DNA from: Bacteroidota bacterium | Lineage (GTDB): Bacteria > Bacteroidota > Bacteroidia > Chitinophagales > Chitinophagaceae | Direction of reading: 5' to 3' | DNA: 64,000 bases | Assembly: GCA_018267705.1 (NCBI GenBank) | Contig: JAFDXX010000023.1 | Span: 248,001-312,000, forward strand | In this document: positions 1-8,876 of the stretch, in pieces | How positions within the stretch are numbered: the first letter of the stretch is position 1 | How the letters are laid out: each line of letters starts with the position of its first letter | Program-made: the position numbers and the translations under genes | The notes under the pieces: generated by a model | The model's input: the letters and a program-made list of their open reading frames with translations, nothing else | What the model was told of the DNA's origin: nothing | Database searches by the model: none

Positions 1-178
1 TTACAATCATTCCAATAATTACTAACAAAGGTAAAAGCCAAATAAATAAAGGGAATTGTATAATATTTTTTTTATCCACCCAATAGCCTGCATACACTGC
101 AATTAAAAGTGCAACAGTTAATTGTGTAGCAAGGCCTGCATAAGTTATTAGTAATTCTTTATTGCTTTTTCCTTTCAT
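1..178 (-). CDS. atpZ: AtpZ/AtpI-family protein, N-terminal part (cut by window edge)
   Basis: About 59 residues are visible, from the ATG at 176-178 to the window edge. They show a short basic N-terminus, a first hydrophobic segment (LTVALLIAVYAGYWV) ending in a D-K-K pair, then a second segment with PLFIWLLPLL. This two-helix layout fits the AtpZ/AtpI proteins encoded just upstream of the F1Fo ATP synthase genes, which help c-ring assembly or Mg2+ supply. The start overlaps the stop of the upstream gene (TGATG on the minus strand), so the two are translationally linked. I infer that the atp operon continues beyond position 1. The family call rests on size, topology and motif style. Confidence 0.7.
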   Translation of the reverse strand, partial: MKGKSNKELLITYAGLATQLTVALLIAVYAGYWVDKKNIIQFPLFIWLLPLLVIIGMIV

Positions 179-573
179 CAATCGTTAGTAGTTTCTTCTT
201 TAGGCACATTTAAAATTGTAGTATCTTTTTGCGTAGGTGTTGTACCGGTTAATACTTTTTTTATAGCATCTAAATATTGATCTTTATCTTTTATAGCAAT
301 TTCTAAAGAGTCCGTTCGATATTTTAATAATTGTAGTTCTGTTTTACTTTGTCTAGAACCATAACCCGGAATATAATATTTAAGTGGTGTAAAAACAATT
401 AATGCCACCGTTAAACCTACTAATAAAACAAAAGTTATACTCATGGTTACATAAACACTTAACCGCGATAGTTTAAACGTAACTACTTCTTCATACGTAT
501 CATCATTCATTACTACTAAGCGGTAACGGTTTCTTAATCTTTTAAGTGTACTGTTGTCTGTTATTTTGTCCAT
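178..573 (-). CDS. Small single-span membrane protein with coiled coil, upstream of atpZ
   Basis: A 131-residue protein with a basic cytoplasmic N-terminus (about 1-38), one transmembrane helix (about 40-62), then an extracytoplasmic KTELQLLKYRTDSLEIA-type heptad region (about 76-107) and a Thr/Pro-rich tail. No catalytic domain is visible. The N-terminal half resembles the membrane anchor plus coiled coil that precedes LytM (M23) domains in Bacteroidota, but the peptidase part is absent; that resemblance is inference. Its TGA overlaps the atpZ ATG, so it is first in an atpZ-containing operon. It is divergent from the PorW-like gene with a 90-bp shared promoter region. Confidence 0.75.
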   Translation of the reverse strand: MDKITDNSTLKRLRNRYRLVVMNDDTYEEVVTFKLSRLSVYVTMSITFVLLVGLTVALIVFTPLKYYIPGYGSRQSKTELQLLKYRTDSLEIAIKDKDQYLDAIKKVLTGTTPTQKDTTILNVPKEETTND

Positions 574-663
574 GTTGTTAAATACAGTTTAAAGGTAATA
601 AACAATTATTGTTTAAATCTTTTACAAAGCAAAATAATTGTATTTTTAAGCGGTAAAATAATT

Positions 664-3558
664 ATGCAATTTTTTAAACCGCGTTTATACCAACTTATTC
701 TATGCTTACTTTGTGTATTGGCAGGTTATAATACTTTGGCACAGCCTAATACAAGTATTGATCTTGAAAAATACAAATCTAAAAAATACGAAGAAAGAAC
801 ACTTCCTTCAGAAAAAACACCCGAAGGAAAAATACCTATTGTAAAAAGAATATTTCAAAACACATTTACACATTATAACTATTTCTTCAATGCCAATAAT
901 TTATTTAGTAATATTATTAGCAAAGCAAAATTAGTTTATAAAGATGATTATACTCAACTGCTTCCCTTCTACAATTATTCTCTCAACGCAACTTCACAAA
1001 ATAAAAGCGATATTGATTCAATTATTTATAAAGTGAATGCCGGTATTTTATTGCATGATTTAAGAAATGATTGGGTTGATGATTTGTATTTATTATTGGG
1101 AAAAACTTATTTAATAAGAAAAGATTTTGATTCGGCTTTTATGGTTTTTCAATACATCAACTACATTTATGCACCGAAAGACGAAGGTTACGATTTACCC
1201 ATAGGAAGCAATGCCAGCAACAACAATGGCATTTTTTCTATTGCAACAAATGAAAAAACAAGCTTACTTAATAAAATAGTTGCCAAACCTATTACACGCA
1301 ACGAAAGTTTATTATGGCAGGTAAGAAATTTAATTGAAATGAATAAACTGCCTGAAGCATCAAGTATTTTATCTATCTTAAGAGTTGACCCTAAATTTCC
1401 GATAAGATTAAAATCGAAATTAAATGAACAGTTAGCATATTTATTTTACAACCAACAGAATTATGATAGTGCTGCACATTATTTACAATTAGCTTTACCC
1501 GAAGCAGCCGATAGAAATGAAGAAGCAAGATGGCAATATTTAGCAGGGCAATTATATCATTTAGCCAATAATAACAATAATGCCAATAAAGCTTTTAATA
1601 AAGCAGAACAAAAAGCAACCGACCCATATTTAGAAGTATATGCAAGATTAAATACTGTTACAGTTTTAAATAATGATAAGAAAGAAACAGCTATTGAATC
1701 TAAATTGAAAGAGCTGCAACAAATGGCAAAAAAAGAAAAATACGAAACGTATAGAGATGTTATTTACTACGTTGCTGCACTATTTAATTTAAAACAAAAC
1801 GATAAACACAGTGCTATTAATAATTTATTAAAAAGTGCCCAAAACACTAGTACAAATAATCTTTCACAAAAACAAAAAACATATTTATTACTTGCAGATG
1901 TTGCTTACGACTCTACCTTATATGCCGATGCTTATAAGTATTATGATAGTGCAAAAACAACAGGAAATTTACCCGATGAATACAAAGAAAAACTAACCAA
2001 TAAACAACCTGCTTTAAAAATAATAAGTGCCAATATTCAATCTATTCATTTACAAGATAGTTTACAAACTTTAGCAAAAATGAGTGAAGCAGAAAGAATA
2101 GCAGCAGTAAAAAAAATATATCGCCAAATAAGAAAAGCACAAGGCATAAAAGATGATGGTTCAGATTTTGGCAACACTACCGCAACTATAGACGATGGCT
2201 CATTATTTTTTAATGCCAATAACAAAACAGGAGATTTTTATTTTAATAACGCTGCATTAAAAACACAGGGAATGCGAGACTTTAAAACCAAATGGGGCAA
2301 CAGACCCAATGTTGATAATTGGCAAAGGCAAGCCGCCATTCAGCAAACCAATACCAACATAAATACTTTTAATGTTTCAGATGTTGATGATGTTGCAAAA
2401 AATAGCACACAACAAGACACAGGTAAAGCAGTAACGTTTGAAGGCCTAATGTTAAACATTCCATTAAATCAACAAAGAATAAATGCTTCTAACGAAATAA
2501 TAAGTAAAGCATTATTTGAAAACGGTAATTTGTTAAAAGATAAATTAAATGCTTACCCTTCTGCAATTAATTGTTACGAACAATTAATTAATAGATTTCC
2601 TTTAAATAAATATAGTGAAGAAGCTATGTTTAATTTATATTACTGCTATATACAACTCAAGCAACAAACAAAAGCCGATTCAATAAAAAAAGCAATCAAT
2701 CAAATTTATCCCGAAGGTCGTTATACAATCCTATTAAATGTAGGAAATACAACCAACCAAAAAGCAACAGCATCTTATGAAAACATATATAATTTATTTA
2801 TTGAAGGAAAATATAACGAAGCACTAACACAAAAAAGAATTGCAGATAACACTTTTGGTACTATTTATTGGACTCCGCAATTACTTTTTATTGAATCTAT
2901 TTATTACATTAAACAAAACAAAGACAGTTTAGCTATTAACAGTTTACAAAGTCTTATTTCAAAATATGCAACCAATGCATTAGCAGCAAAAGCTAAAACA
3001 ATAATAGATGTTTTAAGAAGAAGAAAAGAAATCGAAAACTATCTCACCAATTTAAATATTAAAAAAAATATTGATACCGTTACTTATACTGCACCTGCAA
3101 CAACCGTTACAAAACCTAAAGTGGACACCATTGCAACAACACCCGTAAACACAAAACCTACCATCAAAAAGAATGATTATTCGTATAATGAAAATGAAAA
3201 ACAATACGCGGTAATTGTATTAAATAAAGTAAGCAATATGTACAGTGTAGAGGTTAAAAATGCTTTTTTCAGATTTAATGAAATACAATTCAAAAATGCA
3301 GAGCCACCAATAGATTTAATAAATATTAATGATGATACAGGTTTAATATTGGTTGGCCCTTTTAATAATGCAAATGAAGCTATGAATTATATTGATGTTA
3401 TAAAACCAATTGCAGCAACAAGAATTATATCGTGGTTAATTCCGCAAAAATATTCTTACTTAATTATTAGCGATAGTAATTTGCAAACCGTAAAATCTAA
3501 AAAAGATATTACACCTTATGCATCATTCATTAAAGAAATTGTTCCGAACAAATTTTAA
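664..3558 (+). CDS. porW: PorW/SprE-like TPR protein (gliding motility / type IX secretion)
   Basis: A 964-residue exported protein. A hydrophobic signal (residues about 8-26, ending NTLAQ) is followed by repeated tetratricopeptide-like helices (about 90-470 and 600-800, for example DLRNDWVDDLYLLLGKTYL and KYSEEAMFNLYYCYIQL) and a C-terminal region (about 860-964) typical of SprE/PorW proteins. In Flavobacterium and Porphyromonas, SprE/PorW is an outer-membrane lipoprotein needed for type IX secretion and gliding. Here no clean lipobox sits at the cleavage site: the Cys at 14 and 17 lie inside the hydrophobic core. It could therefore be a type I-cleaved homologue. It has its own terminator at 3935-3959. 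The family is fairly sure, the exact role less so. Confidence 0.7.
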   Translation: MQFFKPRLYQLILCLLCVLAGYNTLAQPNTSIDLEKYKSKKYEERTLPSEKTPEGKIPIVKRIFQNTFTHYNYFFNANNLFSNIISKAKLVYKDDYTQLLPFYNYSLNATSQNKSDIDSIIYKVNAGILLHDLRNDWVDDLYLLLGKTYLIRKDFDSAFMVFQYINYIYAPKDEGYDLPIGSNASNNNGIFSIATNEKTSLLNKIVAKPITRNESLLWQVRNLIEMNKLPEASSILSILRVDPKFPIRLKSKLNEQLAYLFYNQQNYDSAAHYLQLALPEAADRNEEARWQYLAGQLYHLANNNNNANKAFNKAEQKATDPYLEVYARLNTVTVLNNDKKETAIESKLKELQQMAKKEKYETYRDVIYYVAALFNLKQNDKHSAINNLLKSAQNTSTNNLSQKQKTYLLLADVAYDSTLYADAYKYYDSAKTTGNLPDEYKEKLTNKQPALKIISANIQSIHLQDSLQTLAKMSEAERIAAVKKIYRQIRKAQGIKDDGSDFGNTTATIDDGSLFFNANNKTGDFYFNNAALKTQGMRDFKTKWGNRPNVDNWQRQAAIQQTNTNINTFNVSDVDDVAKNSTQQDTGKAVTFEGLMLNIPLNQQRINASNEIISKALFENGNLLKDKLNAYPSAINCYEQLINRFPLNKYSEEAMFNLYYCYIQLKQQTKADSIKKAINQIYPEGRYTILLNVGNTTNQKATASYENIYNLFIEGKYNEALTQKRIADNTFGTIYWTPQLLFIESIYYIKQNKDSLAINSLQSLISKYATNALAAKAKTIIDVLRRRKEIENYLTNLNIKKNIDTVTYTAPATTVTKPKVDTIATTPVNTKPTIKKNDYSYNENEKQYAVIVLNKVSNMYSVEVKNAFFRFNEIQFKNAEPPIDLININDDTGLILVGPFNNANEAMNYIDVIKPIAATRIISWLIPQKYSYLIISDSNLQTVKSKKDITPYASFIKEIVPNKF

Positions 3559-3979
3559 ATAAAAAGAAAAAACAACCTTTATACTGATTCTGGCCAAATT
3601 CCGGTAAAACCTCTCGATGCAAGTTTTGTGCTGCCAATTTTATACTTGCACTTAAACCAAGAATAAACCAATTCACTAAACCGAATGAAATTATTACAGA
3701 AAAAGATTAGCTGTAAGTGCAGATGGTAAGATGCAATATCGCAAGAAAGTTCAGTGAAATCAGCAAAAAACGAAACAACTTGTTGATCTTCTATAATGGC
3801 AATTATCCTCAACCATTCTGTGGTATGCAGGCATCTATCAGTGGTGATATAAGCTGCAAGTATTCCGATTATAAACTACACATTAAAACAACTAACAATT
3901 AATTACAAAAAAAAATGCTACTCATATTTTTAAGAAGCCTTACTTTGTAAGGCTTTTTTCATTCACTATTATTTTTTGT
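3559..3979. other. Gene-free 421-bp stretch, possibly a decayed remnant
   Basis: The longest gene-free stretch in the window. Its middle (about 3590-3900) has visibly more G and C than its neighbours and holds only short open frames on both strands, without start context or a recognisable domain. One minus-strand frame around 3780-3812 reads LRIIAIIEDQQVV, faintly like the tail of an IS91-type transposase, but the match stops after about a dozen residues. It ends in a clear terminator (3935-3959). No functional gene is supported. Confidence 0.4.
3935..3959 (+). terminator. Rho-independent terminator
   Basis: A perfect 9-bp stem, AAGCCTTAC / GTAAGGCTT, with a TTT loop (3935-3955), followed by a T run. 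It lies downstream of the PorW-like gene and 21 bp before the PBP1A start, so it separates the two units. Confidence 0.85.
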
Positions 3980-6421
3980 ATGGCAATTTCTAAATCAGTA
4001 AAAATATTTTGGAGAGTTTTTTTTATAAGCATTGCATCATTCATTCTTTTTTTACTACTATGTAATTGGGGCGTTTTTGGAGAAATGCCTTCCATAGAAG
4101 ATATACAAAATCCATCGGCATCTTTATCAAGCCAAGTATATGCACAAGATGGAACTTTAATGGGAAAATATTATTTGGAAGACCGTGTAAATGTTGAATA
4201 TAAAGACATAAGCAAACATGTAATTAATGCATTAGTTGCAACAGAAGATGAACGTTTTTACGACCACAGTGGAATTGATTTACGTTCATTACTTCGTGCA
4301 GTAAAAGGTTTAGGAAGAGATGGTGGAGCCAGCACCATAACCATGCAAACCGCAAAAAATTTATTTACAGATTATAAAAGAAATGCACTGGTTCGTATGG
4401 TGCAAAAATTTAAAGAAGCCATTATTGCCATTAAATTAGAAAGAAATTTCACAAAAAATGAAATCATAACACTTTATCTAAACACCGTTCCTTTTGGAGA
4501 TAATGTTTATGGCATTCGCAATGCAGCAAAAACTTTCTTTCAAAAAGAACCCGATAGATTAAATGTTGAAGAAGCTGCCGTACTAATTGGTATGCTAAAA
4601 GCATCATACACATATAACCCCAGAGTAAATCCTAAAAAAGCATTAGATAGAAGAAACACCGTGTTAGATCAAATGGTACGTAATAATTTTTTAAGTGCCG
4701 ATGAAGCAGCCAAACTAAAAATAAAACCTATTGAACTGAATTATAAAAAGTTAGACGAAACAACAGGTTTAGGTCCATACTTTAGAATGGTATTAGGAGA
4801 AGAAATGAAAAAATGGTGTAAAGAACATAAAAAAAGTAATGGAGAAAATTATGATTTATATAGAGATGGTTTAAAACTATACACAACCATCAATCCTAAA
4901 ATGCAATATTATGCAGAAGAAGCAGTTGCCAAACACATGAGTTACCTGCAACAATTATTAAACAAACAAGACAATATAAAAAAGGGAACCGTTTGGAAAG
5001 GATATGAAAACGTAATTGAAGCCGCTATTAAAAGCAGCGATCGTTGGCGTAATGCAAAGAAAGATGGAATGAATGAAAACGATATTCGCAAAACTTTTGA
5101 TATACCCACACAGATGAAAGTGTTTGCATGGAATAATAGCCGTGAAAAAGATACGATAATGACACCTTATGATTCCATAAAATACAGCCGCCAAATGATG
5201 CAGGCAGGCTTTATGGCAATGGATCCTTTAAGTGGCGAAGTAAGAGCATGGGTGGGTGGTATTGACTTTAAAACTTTCAAATACGATCACGTTAATTACA
5301 ACACCAAACGCCAAGTAGGCAGTACCATTAAACCATTGCTTTACAGTTTAGCAATAGATGAAGCAGGTTTTACACCCAATACAATTGTAGAAGATGTACA
5401 ACAAAGCTTTGGCCCCTATGGCTTAGTTCCGGCAACAAGCAGAAGTTGCTCAGGTGTAAGTATGCCAATGGTTGAAGCCCTCACCTACTCACGCAACTGT
5501 GCTACTGCATATATCATGAAACAGTTAGACAGCAAAGGAAATAATTCAGCCAAACGTTTTGTAGAATTTCTTAAAAACAAATGTGCCTTACAAACTAAAA
5601 TAGAACCTAATCCATCCATTGCAATAGGTGCATGCGAAATTTCTTTATATGAAATGATGCAAGCCTATACAATGTTTCCCGGAAGAGGTTTTAATGTAAA
5701 ACCTTTATTTCTTACAAGAATTGAAGATAAAAACGGAAATGTTTTAGAAAATTTTGCTCCGCAACGAAAAGAAGTAATTAGCGATGTAAGTGCATATTCT
5801 ATAATAAAAATGATGCAAGAAGTTACAGCAAGAGGTACAGCAAGAAGAATTTGGGATTACGGCGTACAAGGTGCAATTGCAGGAAAAACAGGTACTACTA
5901 ACGATAATGCCGATGCTTGGTTTATGGGATATACACCGCAACTTTTAGCCGGAGCTTGGGTTGGTTGCGATGATAGATTTATTCGCTTTAACAGTGAAGA
6001 TTACCAAGGCCAAGGTGCAAGAGCAGCTATGCCAATTTGGGGATATTTTTATTCAAAGGTTTTACAAGATCCTAATTTATTGGGTATTGATCCAAAAGCA
6101 CAATTTGTAAAACCAGATGTAATGCAAAACGATTTGAATTTTGATTATATTAATGGAATACAACCTCCTCCTGTTGGTCCGGGAGATGAAGATATGGGCA
6201 ATGGAACTTCAAAAGATTATTTACCCGCCAATATAAAAGCAGAAGATTTAGCACCGGAATCAACCTTACCCGTTAACGACAACAATAAGAAAAATAATTT
6301 ACAATCCGATAATAATAAAACTAAACAAAATAAACCTACAATACCACCTCCACCACCTGCCAATAAACCTAATGAGCAACCTAAAGCAATAATGCCTAAA
6401 AAAAGCGGAGGTAACAAATAA
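3980..6421 (+). CDS. mrcA: Penicillin-binding protein 1A (bifunctional class A PBP)
   Basis: An 813-residue peptidoglycan synthase. Residues about 11-33 form the membrane anchor. The GT51 glycosyltransferase domain follows, with its catalytic Glu in EDERFYDH (89-96). The transpeptidase domain carries all three active-site motifs: STIK (Ser448, Lys451), SRN (504-506) and KTGT (636-639). The last 80 residues are a low-complexity Asn/Lys/Pro tail with a run of prolines. The protein polymerises lipid II and cross-links the stem peptides at the inner membrane. A TATTATTTTTTG word sits directly before the ATG, too close to be a normal promoter. The stop abuts the convergent hscA stop with no spacer. 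Confidence 0.95.
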   Translation: MAISKSVKIFWRVFFISIASFILFLLLCNWGVFGEMPSIEDIQNPSASLSSQVYAQDGTLMGKYYLEDRVNVEYKDISKHVINALVATEDERFYDHSGIDLRSLLRAVKGLGRDGGASTITMQTAKNLFTDYKRNALVRMVQKFKEAIIAIKLERNFTKNEIITLYLNTVPFGDNVYGIRNAAKTFFQKEPDRLNVEEAAVLIGMLKASYTYNPRVNPKKALDRRNTVLDQMVRNNFLSADEAAKLKIKPIELNYKKLDETTGLGPYFRMVLGEEMKKWCKEHKKSNGENYDLYRDGLKLYTTINPKMQYYAEEAVAKHMSYLQQLLNKQDNIKKGTVWKGYENVIEAAIKSSDRWRNAKKDGMNENDIRKTFDIPTQMKVFAWNNSREKDTIMTPYDSIKYSRQMMQAGFMAMDPLSGEVRAWVGGIDFKTFKYDHVNYNTKRQVGSTIKPLLYSLAIDEAGFTPNTIVEDVQQSFGPYGLVPATSRSCSGVSMPMVEALTYSRNCATAYIMKQLDSKGNNSAKRFVEFLKNKCALQTKIEPNPSIAIGACEISLYEMMQAYTMFPGRGFNVKPLFLTRIEDKNGNVLENFAPQRKEVISDVSAYSIIKMMQEVTARGTARRIWDYGVQGAIAGKTGTTNDNADAWFMGYTPQLLAGAWVGCDDRFIRFNSEDYQGQGARAAMPIWGYFYSKVLQDPNLLGIDPKAQFVKPDVMQNDLNFDYINGIQPPPVGPGDEDMGNGTSKDYLPANIKAEDLAPESTLPVNDNNKKNNLQSDNNKTKQNKPTIPPPPPANKPNEQPKAIMPKKSGGNK

Positions 6422-6435
6422 TTACAATTGTTTCC
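6410..6435. terminator. Imperfect hairpin spanning two convergent stop codons
   Basis: Arms GGTAACAA (6410-6417) and TTGTTTCC (6428-6435) pair in 7 of 8 positions and enclose the stop codons of mrcA (+) and hscA (-), which touch at 6421/6422. Outer AGCGG and CCGCT words (6404 and about 6440 onward) could extend it. It may act as a bidirectional terminator embedded in both coding sequences; this is inferred from position only. Confidence 0.4.
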
Positions 6436-8278
6436 CTTTTAAAGCCGCTCCTACTGCGGCATCCATTGCACGTTCGGCAAATGGTCGGGTTATTTCATTT
6501 AATTCTTCTGTTTTAGTTTGAATTAAATTTTTATCATCCATTGTTATAGCTAATTGTAATGCCTGCATGGCAGCTGCAGTGGCAAGCATTTCATCTTTTG
6601 TTATTAATGAAGTGTTTTTTGTTAAAAAGTTTTCTGTAGTTGAAAGTATTTGTTCTCCTTCTGTTTTAGCTTCTACCAATGCACGTATAGCAATATCATC
6701 TTTTGCATGTGTAATACTTTCTAACAACATTTTTTCTACATCATCATCTGTTAAACCATATTGAGGTTTTACTTCAATACTTTGTTCTACACCGCTTCTT
6801 AATTCTTTTGCTTTTACCATTAAAATACCATCGGCATTAATTAAAAAACTTACTTCTACTTTTGGTAATCCTGCCGGCATTCCAGGTATATTAGTTAAAT
6901 TAAATTCAGCTAATTTTCTATTATCTTTTACCAAATCTCTTTCACCTTGGTAAACTGAAATTCGCATACTTCCTTGCCCATCTTTTTGTGTAGTATATTG
7001 CCTTCCTGCTTTTGAAGGTATTTTAGAATTGCGTGGAATTAATACATCCATTAAACCTCCCATTGTTTCAATTCCTAAGCTTAAAGGTGTAATATCTAAT
7101 AATAAAAATTCTTTATTATTCCCTGCTAATATATCTGCCTGAACGGCTGCACCTAATGCTACTACTTCATCAGGATTAACAGAATCATTTACTTCTTTTC
7201 CAAAAAAATTACTTACACTATGTTTAACCAACGGTACACGTGTGCTTCCACCAACCATTACAATAGTTTCAATATCGGTAGATTGCAACGCTGCATCTTT
7301 TAAAGCATTTGTACAACATTGTAAGGTTTGTTCAATAAAAGGTTGAATTAATGCTTCAAACTTTTGTTTGGTTATGAAGAGTTCTTTTTCATTGAATGAA
7401 GTACTAAACTCATCATTAAAACTTAAATGTTTTTTTGCTTCTTCTGCTTTTAAACGTAAGCTTTGTTTAATTGAGTTATTCGCTTTTAATTCTTCATCAT
7501 TAATAGATAATTCTTCTATCCAATAGTTTACAATAGCATGGTCAAAATCGTCTCCTCCTAAATAAGTATTGCCGTTGGTGCTTAATACTTCAAATATTCC
7601 GTTACTAATTTTAAGAATGGAAATATCAAAAGTGCCGCCGCCCAAATCATATACAGCTATTGTTTTTTCAGTTTCTTTTTCTAAACCTAAACCATAAGCT
7701 AATGCAGCAGCAGTAGGTTCATTCACAATGCGTAAAACATCAAGCCCTGCAAGCTTTCCGGCATCTCTGGTAGCCTGACGTTGAGCATCGTTAAAATAAG
7801 CAGGTACCGTAATAACTGCTTTTGTAACAGGTGTTTTTAAAATATGTTCGGCTTTTGCTTTTAATTCTTTTAATATGAAAGAAGATAATTCAATAGGTGA
7901 ATAAAACTTGTTGCCCACTTGTACTTTCACTAATTTTTCATCATCATTATCAATTATCTTATATGTGAAGAAAGCAGCATTTTGTTTAAGATCGTTATAG
8001 CTTTTACCCATTAAACGTTTAGCAGAAAAAATAGTGTTATGAGGTTCTGTTTCTAAATAATTTTTAGCTTCCTCACCAACAGTAATATTTGCAGCATTAT
8101 TAAAATGAATAACACTTGGTACCAAACTGCTGCTATTATGTTCTTTTAATGCAATAGGCATTTTAGATTCAGGATGAATAATTGCCACCAAACTATTGGT
8201 GGTGCCTAAATCAATACCTACAATCATTTCAGCTTGCTGTAAACTTCCTGTTGCTATATTAATACCAATTTTTGCCAC
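6422..8278 (-). CDS. hscA: Fe-S cluster assembly chaperone HscA (Hsp70 family)
   Basis: A 618-residue Hsp70 protein whose length matches HscA (E. coli about 616) rather than the longer DnaK. The ATPase signature [12 protein letters not shown] lies at about residues 20-31, with [11 protein letters not shown] and [10 protein letters not shown] further on. A substrate-binding domain and helical lid follow, and no EEVD-like or acidic DnaK tail is seen. I used the GTG at 8276-8278: it gives the 17-residue leader usual for HscA, whereas the first ATG (8225-8227) would begin right at the ATPase fold. HscA with HscB passes clusters from IscU to target proteins. No isc genes are nearby. The upstream region carries two palindromes. 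Confidence 0.85.
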   Translation of the reverse strand: MAKIGINIATGSLQQAEMIVGIDLGTTNSLVAIIHPESKMPIALKEHNSSSLVPSVIHFNNAANITVGEEAKNYLETEPHNTIFSAKRLMGKSYNDLKQNAAFFTYKIIDNDDEKLVKVQVGNKFYSPIELSSFILKELKAKAEHILKTPVTKAVITVPAYFNDAQRQATRDAGKLAGLDVLRIVNEPTAAALAYGLGLEKETEKTIAVYDLGGGTFDISILKISNGIFEVLSTNGNTYLGGDDFDHAIVNYWIEELSINDEELKANNSIKQSLRLKAEEAKKHLSFNDEFSTSFNEKELFITKQKFEALIQPFIEQTLQCCTNALKDAALQSTDIETIVMVGGSTRVPLVKHSVSNFFGKEVNDSVNPDEVVALGAAVQADILAGNNKEFLLLDITPLSLGIETMGGLMDVLIPRNSKIPSKAGRQYTTQKDGQGSMRISVYQGERDLVKDNRKLAEFNLTNIPGMPAGLPKVEVSFLINADGILMVKAKELRSGVEQSIEVKPQYGLTDDDVEKMLLESITHAKDDIAIRALVEAKTEGEQILSTTENFLTKNTSLITKDEMLATAAAMQALQLAITMDDKNLIQTKTEELNEITRPFAERAMDAAVGAALKGKQL

Positions 8279-8305
8279 AATGTTTTAATTAAGAATGTAA
8301 AGCTG

Positions 8306-8313
8306 CAAAAATA
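8306..8313 (-). promoter_or_regulatory. Possible -7 box of the hscA promoter
   Basis: On the minus strand this reads TATTTTTG, a match to the Bacteroidota -7 consensus TAnnTTTG, 27 nt before the GTG start. A convincing -33 TTG is not seen, only TTTCG about 24 nt further upstream. The call is therefore tentative. Confidence 0.4.
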
Positions 8314-8353
8314 AATGTTTGCAGGTATAAGCAGTTGCGAAAGAAGAAACTAA

Positions 8354-8366
8354 GCAAACTGTTTGC
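8354..8366. promoter_or_regulatory. Palindrome GCAAAC-T-GTTTGC upstream of hscA
   Basis: A perfect palindrome with 6-bp arms and one central base, 40 to 50 bp upstream of the proposed -7 box. Its size and symmetry suit a dimeric repressor or activator site, but no cognate regulator is encoded nearby. Confidence 0.35.
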
Positions 8367-8374
8367 AATTAATA

Positions 8375-8403
8375 TTTTTTTGTGAGCATATATTCACAAA
8401 AAA
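8375..8403. promoter_or_regulatory. 10-bp inverted repeat (operator or weak terminator)
   Basis: TTTTTTGTGA, 8 nt, TCACAAAAAA. The half-sites TGTGA/TCACA are those of Crp/Fnr-family regulators, but the spacer is 8 rather than 6 nt. It lies between the RDD gene stop and hscA, both on the minus strand. It could instead be a terminator hairpin with a flanking T run for the RDD gene. Confidence 0.4.
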
Positions 8404-8456
8404 TAAATATCATGAAAAAGTGAATAAACTTTATTATCAGAAAAAGCAGCCATTAA

Positions 8457-8834
8457 TTAAATTTCTACCACTTCGGTTTTGCTTACATAATCATGCAAAG
8501 GCTTATCTAAAAACGGAATAAAAAACATATCAATAATAGTTAATCGCATTAAACTTCTTACAAAAATTTTCATTACGCCCGGTTTCTTTCCCTGCATAGT
8601 AACTACTTTGCTATAGCTTAATAATTTTCCCAATGTTCTTCCCGAAAAGCTTTCTAACAAAAAATAATACATAAACAAAGCAGCAAAAAACAAATAGCCA
8701 AAATTTATAAATTTAGCTCCATAATAAAATACATACCACTGCCGTATTTTATACACCGTATAAGCAATAGCAAATACAATCAAAGTATCTACAATAAAAT
8801 TTAAAATTCGAGTTCCGGTTCCAACAATACGCAT
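8457..8834 (-). CDS. RDD-family membrane protein
   Basis: A 125-residue protein with the RDD pattern: an N-terminal Arg before the first helix and an Asp within it (GTRILNFIVDTLIVF), a second helix at about 45-68, then the conserved loop SGRTLGKLLSYSKVV and a third hydrophobic stretch. RDD proteins are small inner-membrane proteins of mostly unknown function; some affect ion homeostasis. A TTG at 8843 could extend it by three residues, but the ATG at 8832-8834 fits better. It is divergent from tyrS with about 40 bp between starts. Confidence 0.85.
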   Translation of the reverse strand: MRIVGTGTRILNFIVDTLIVFAIAYTVYKIRQWYVFYYGAKFINFGYLFFAALFMYYFLLESFSGRTLGKLLSYSKVVTMQGKKPGVMKIFVRSLMRLTIIDMFFIPFLDKPLHDYVSKTEVVEI

Positions 8835-8876
8835 ACTATACAATTTACAATTAGTTTTGCTGCAAAATTCAGGTAA

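Noticed and set aside
3780-3812. IS91-type transposase remnant
   Set aside because: The resemblance covers only about a dozen residues and no inverted repeats or target duplications were seen.
3579-3902. Two overlapping short frames (77 and 61 codons) as genes
   Set aside because: They overlap on opposite strands, have no family signature, no promoter context, and lie in a stretch that looks like a remnant.
8381-8398. Canonical Crp/Fnr site (TGTGA-N6-TCACA)
   Set aside because: The half-sites are right but the spacer is 8 nt, so I list it only as a generic inverted repeat.
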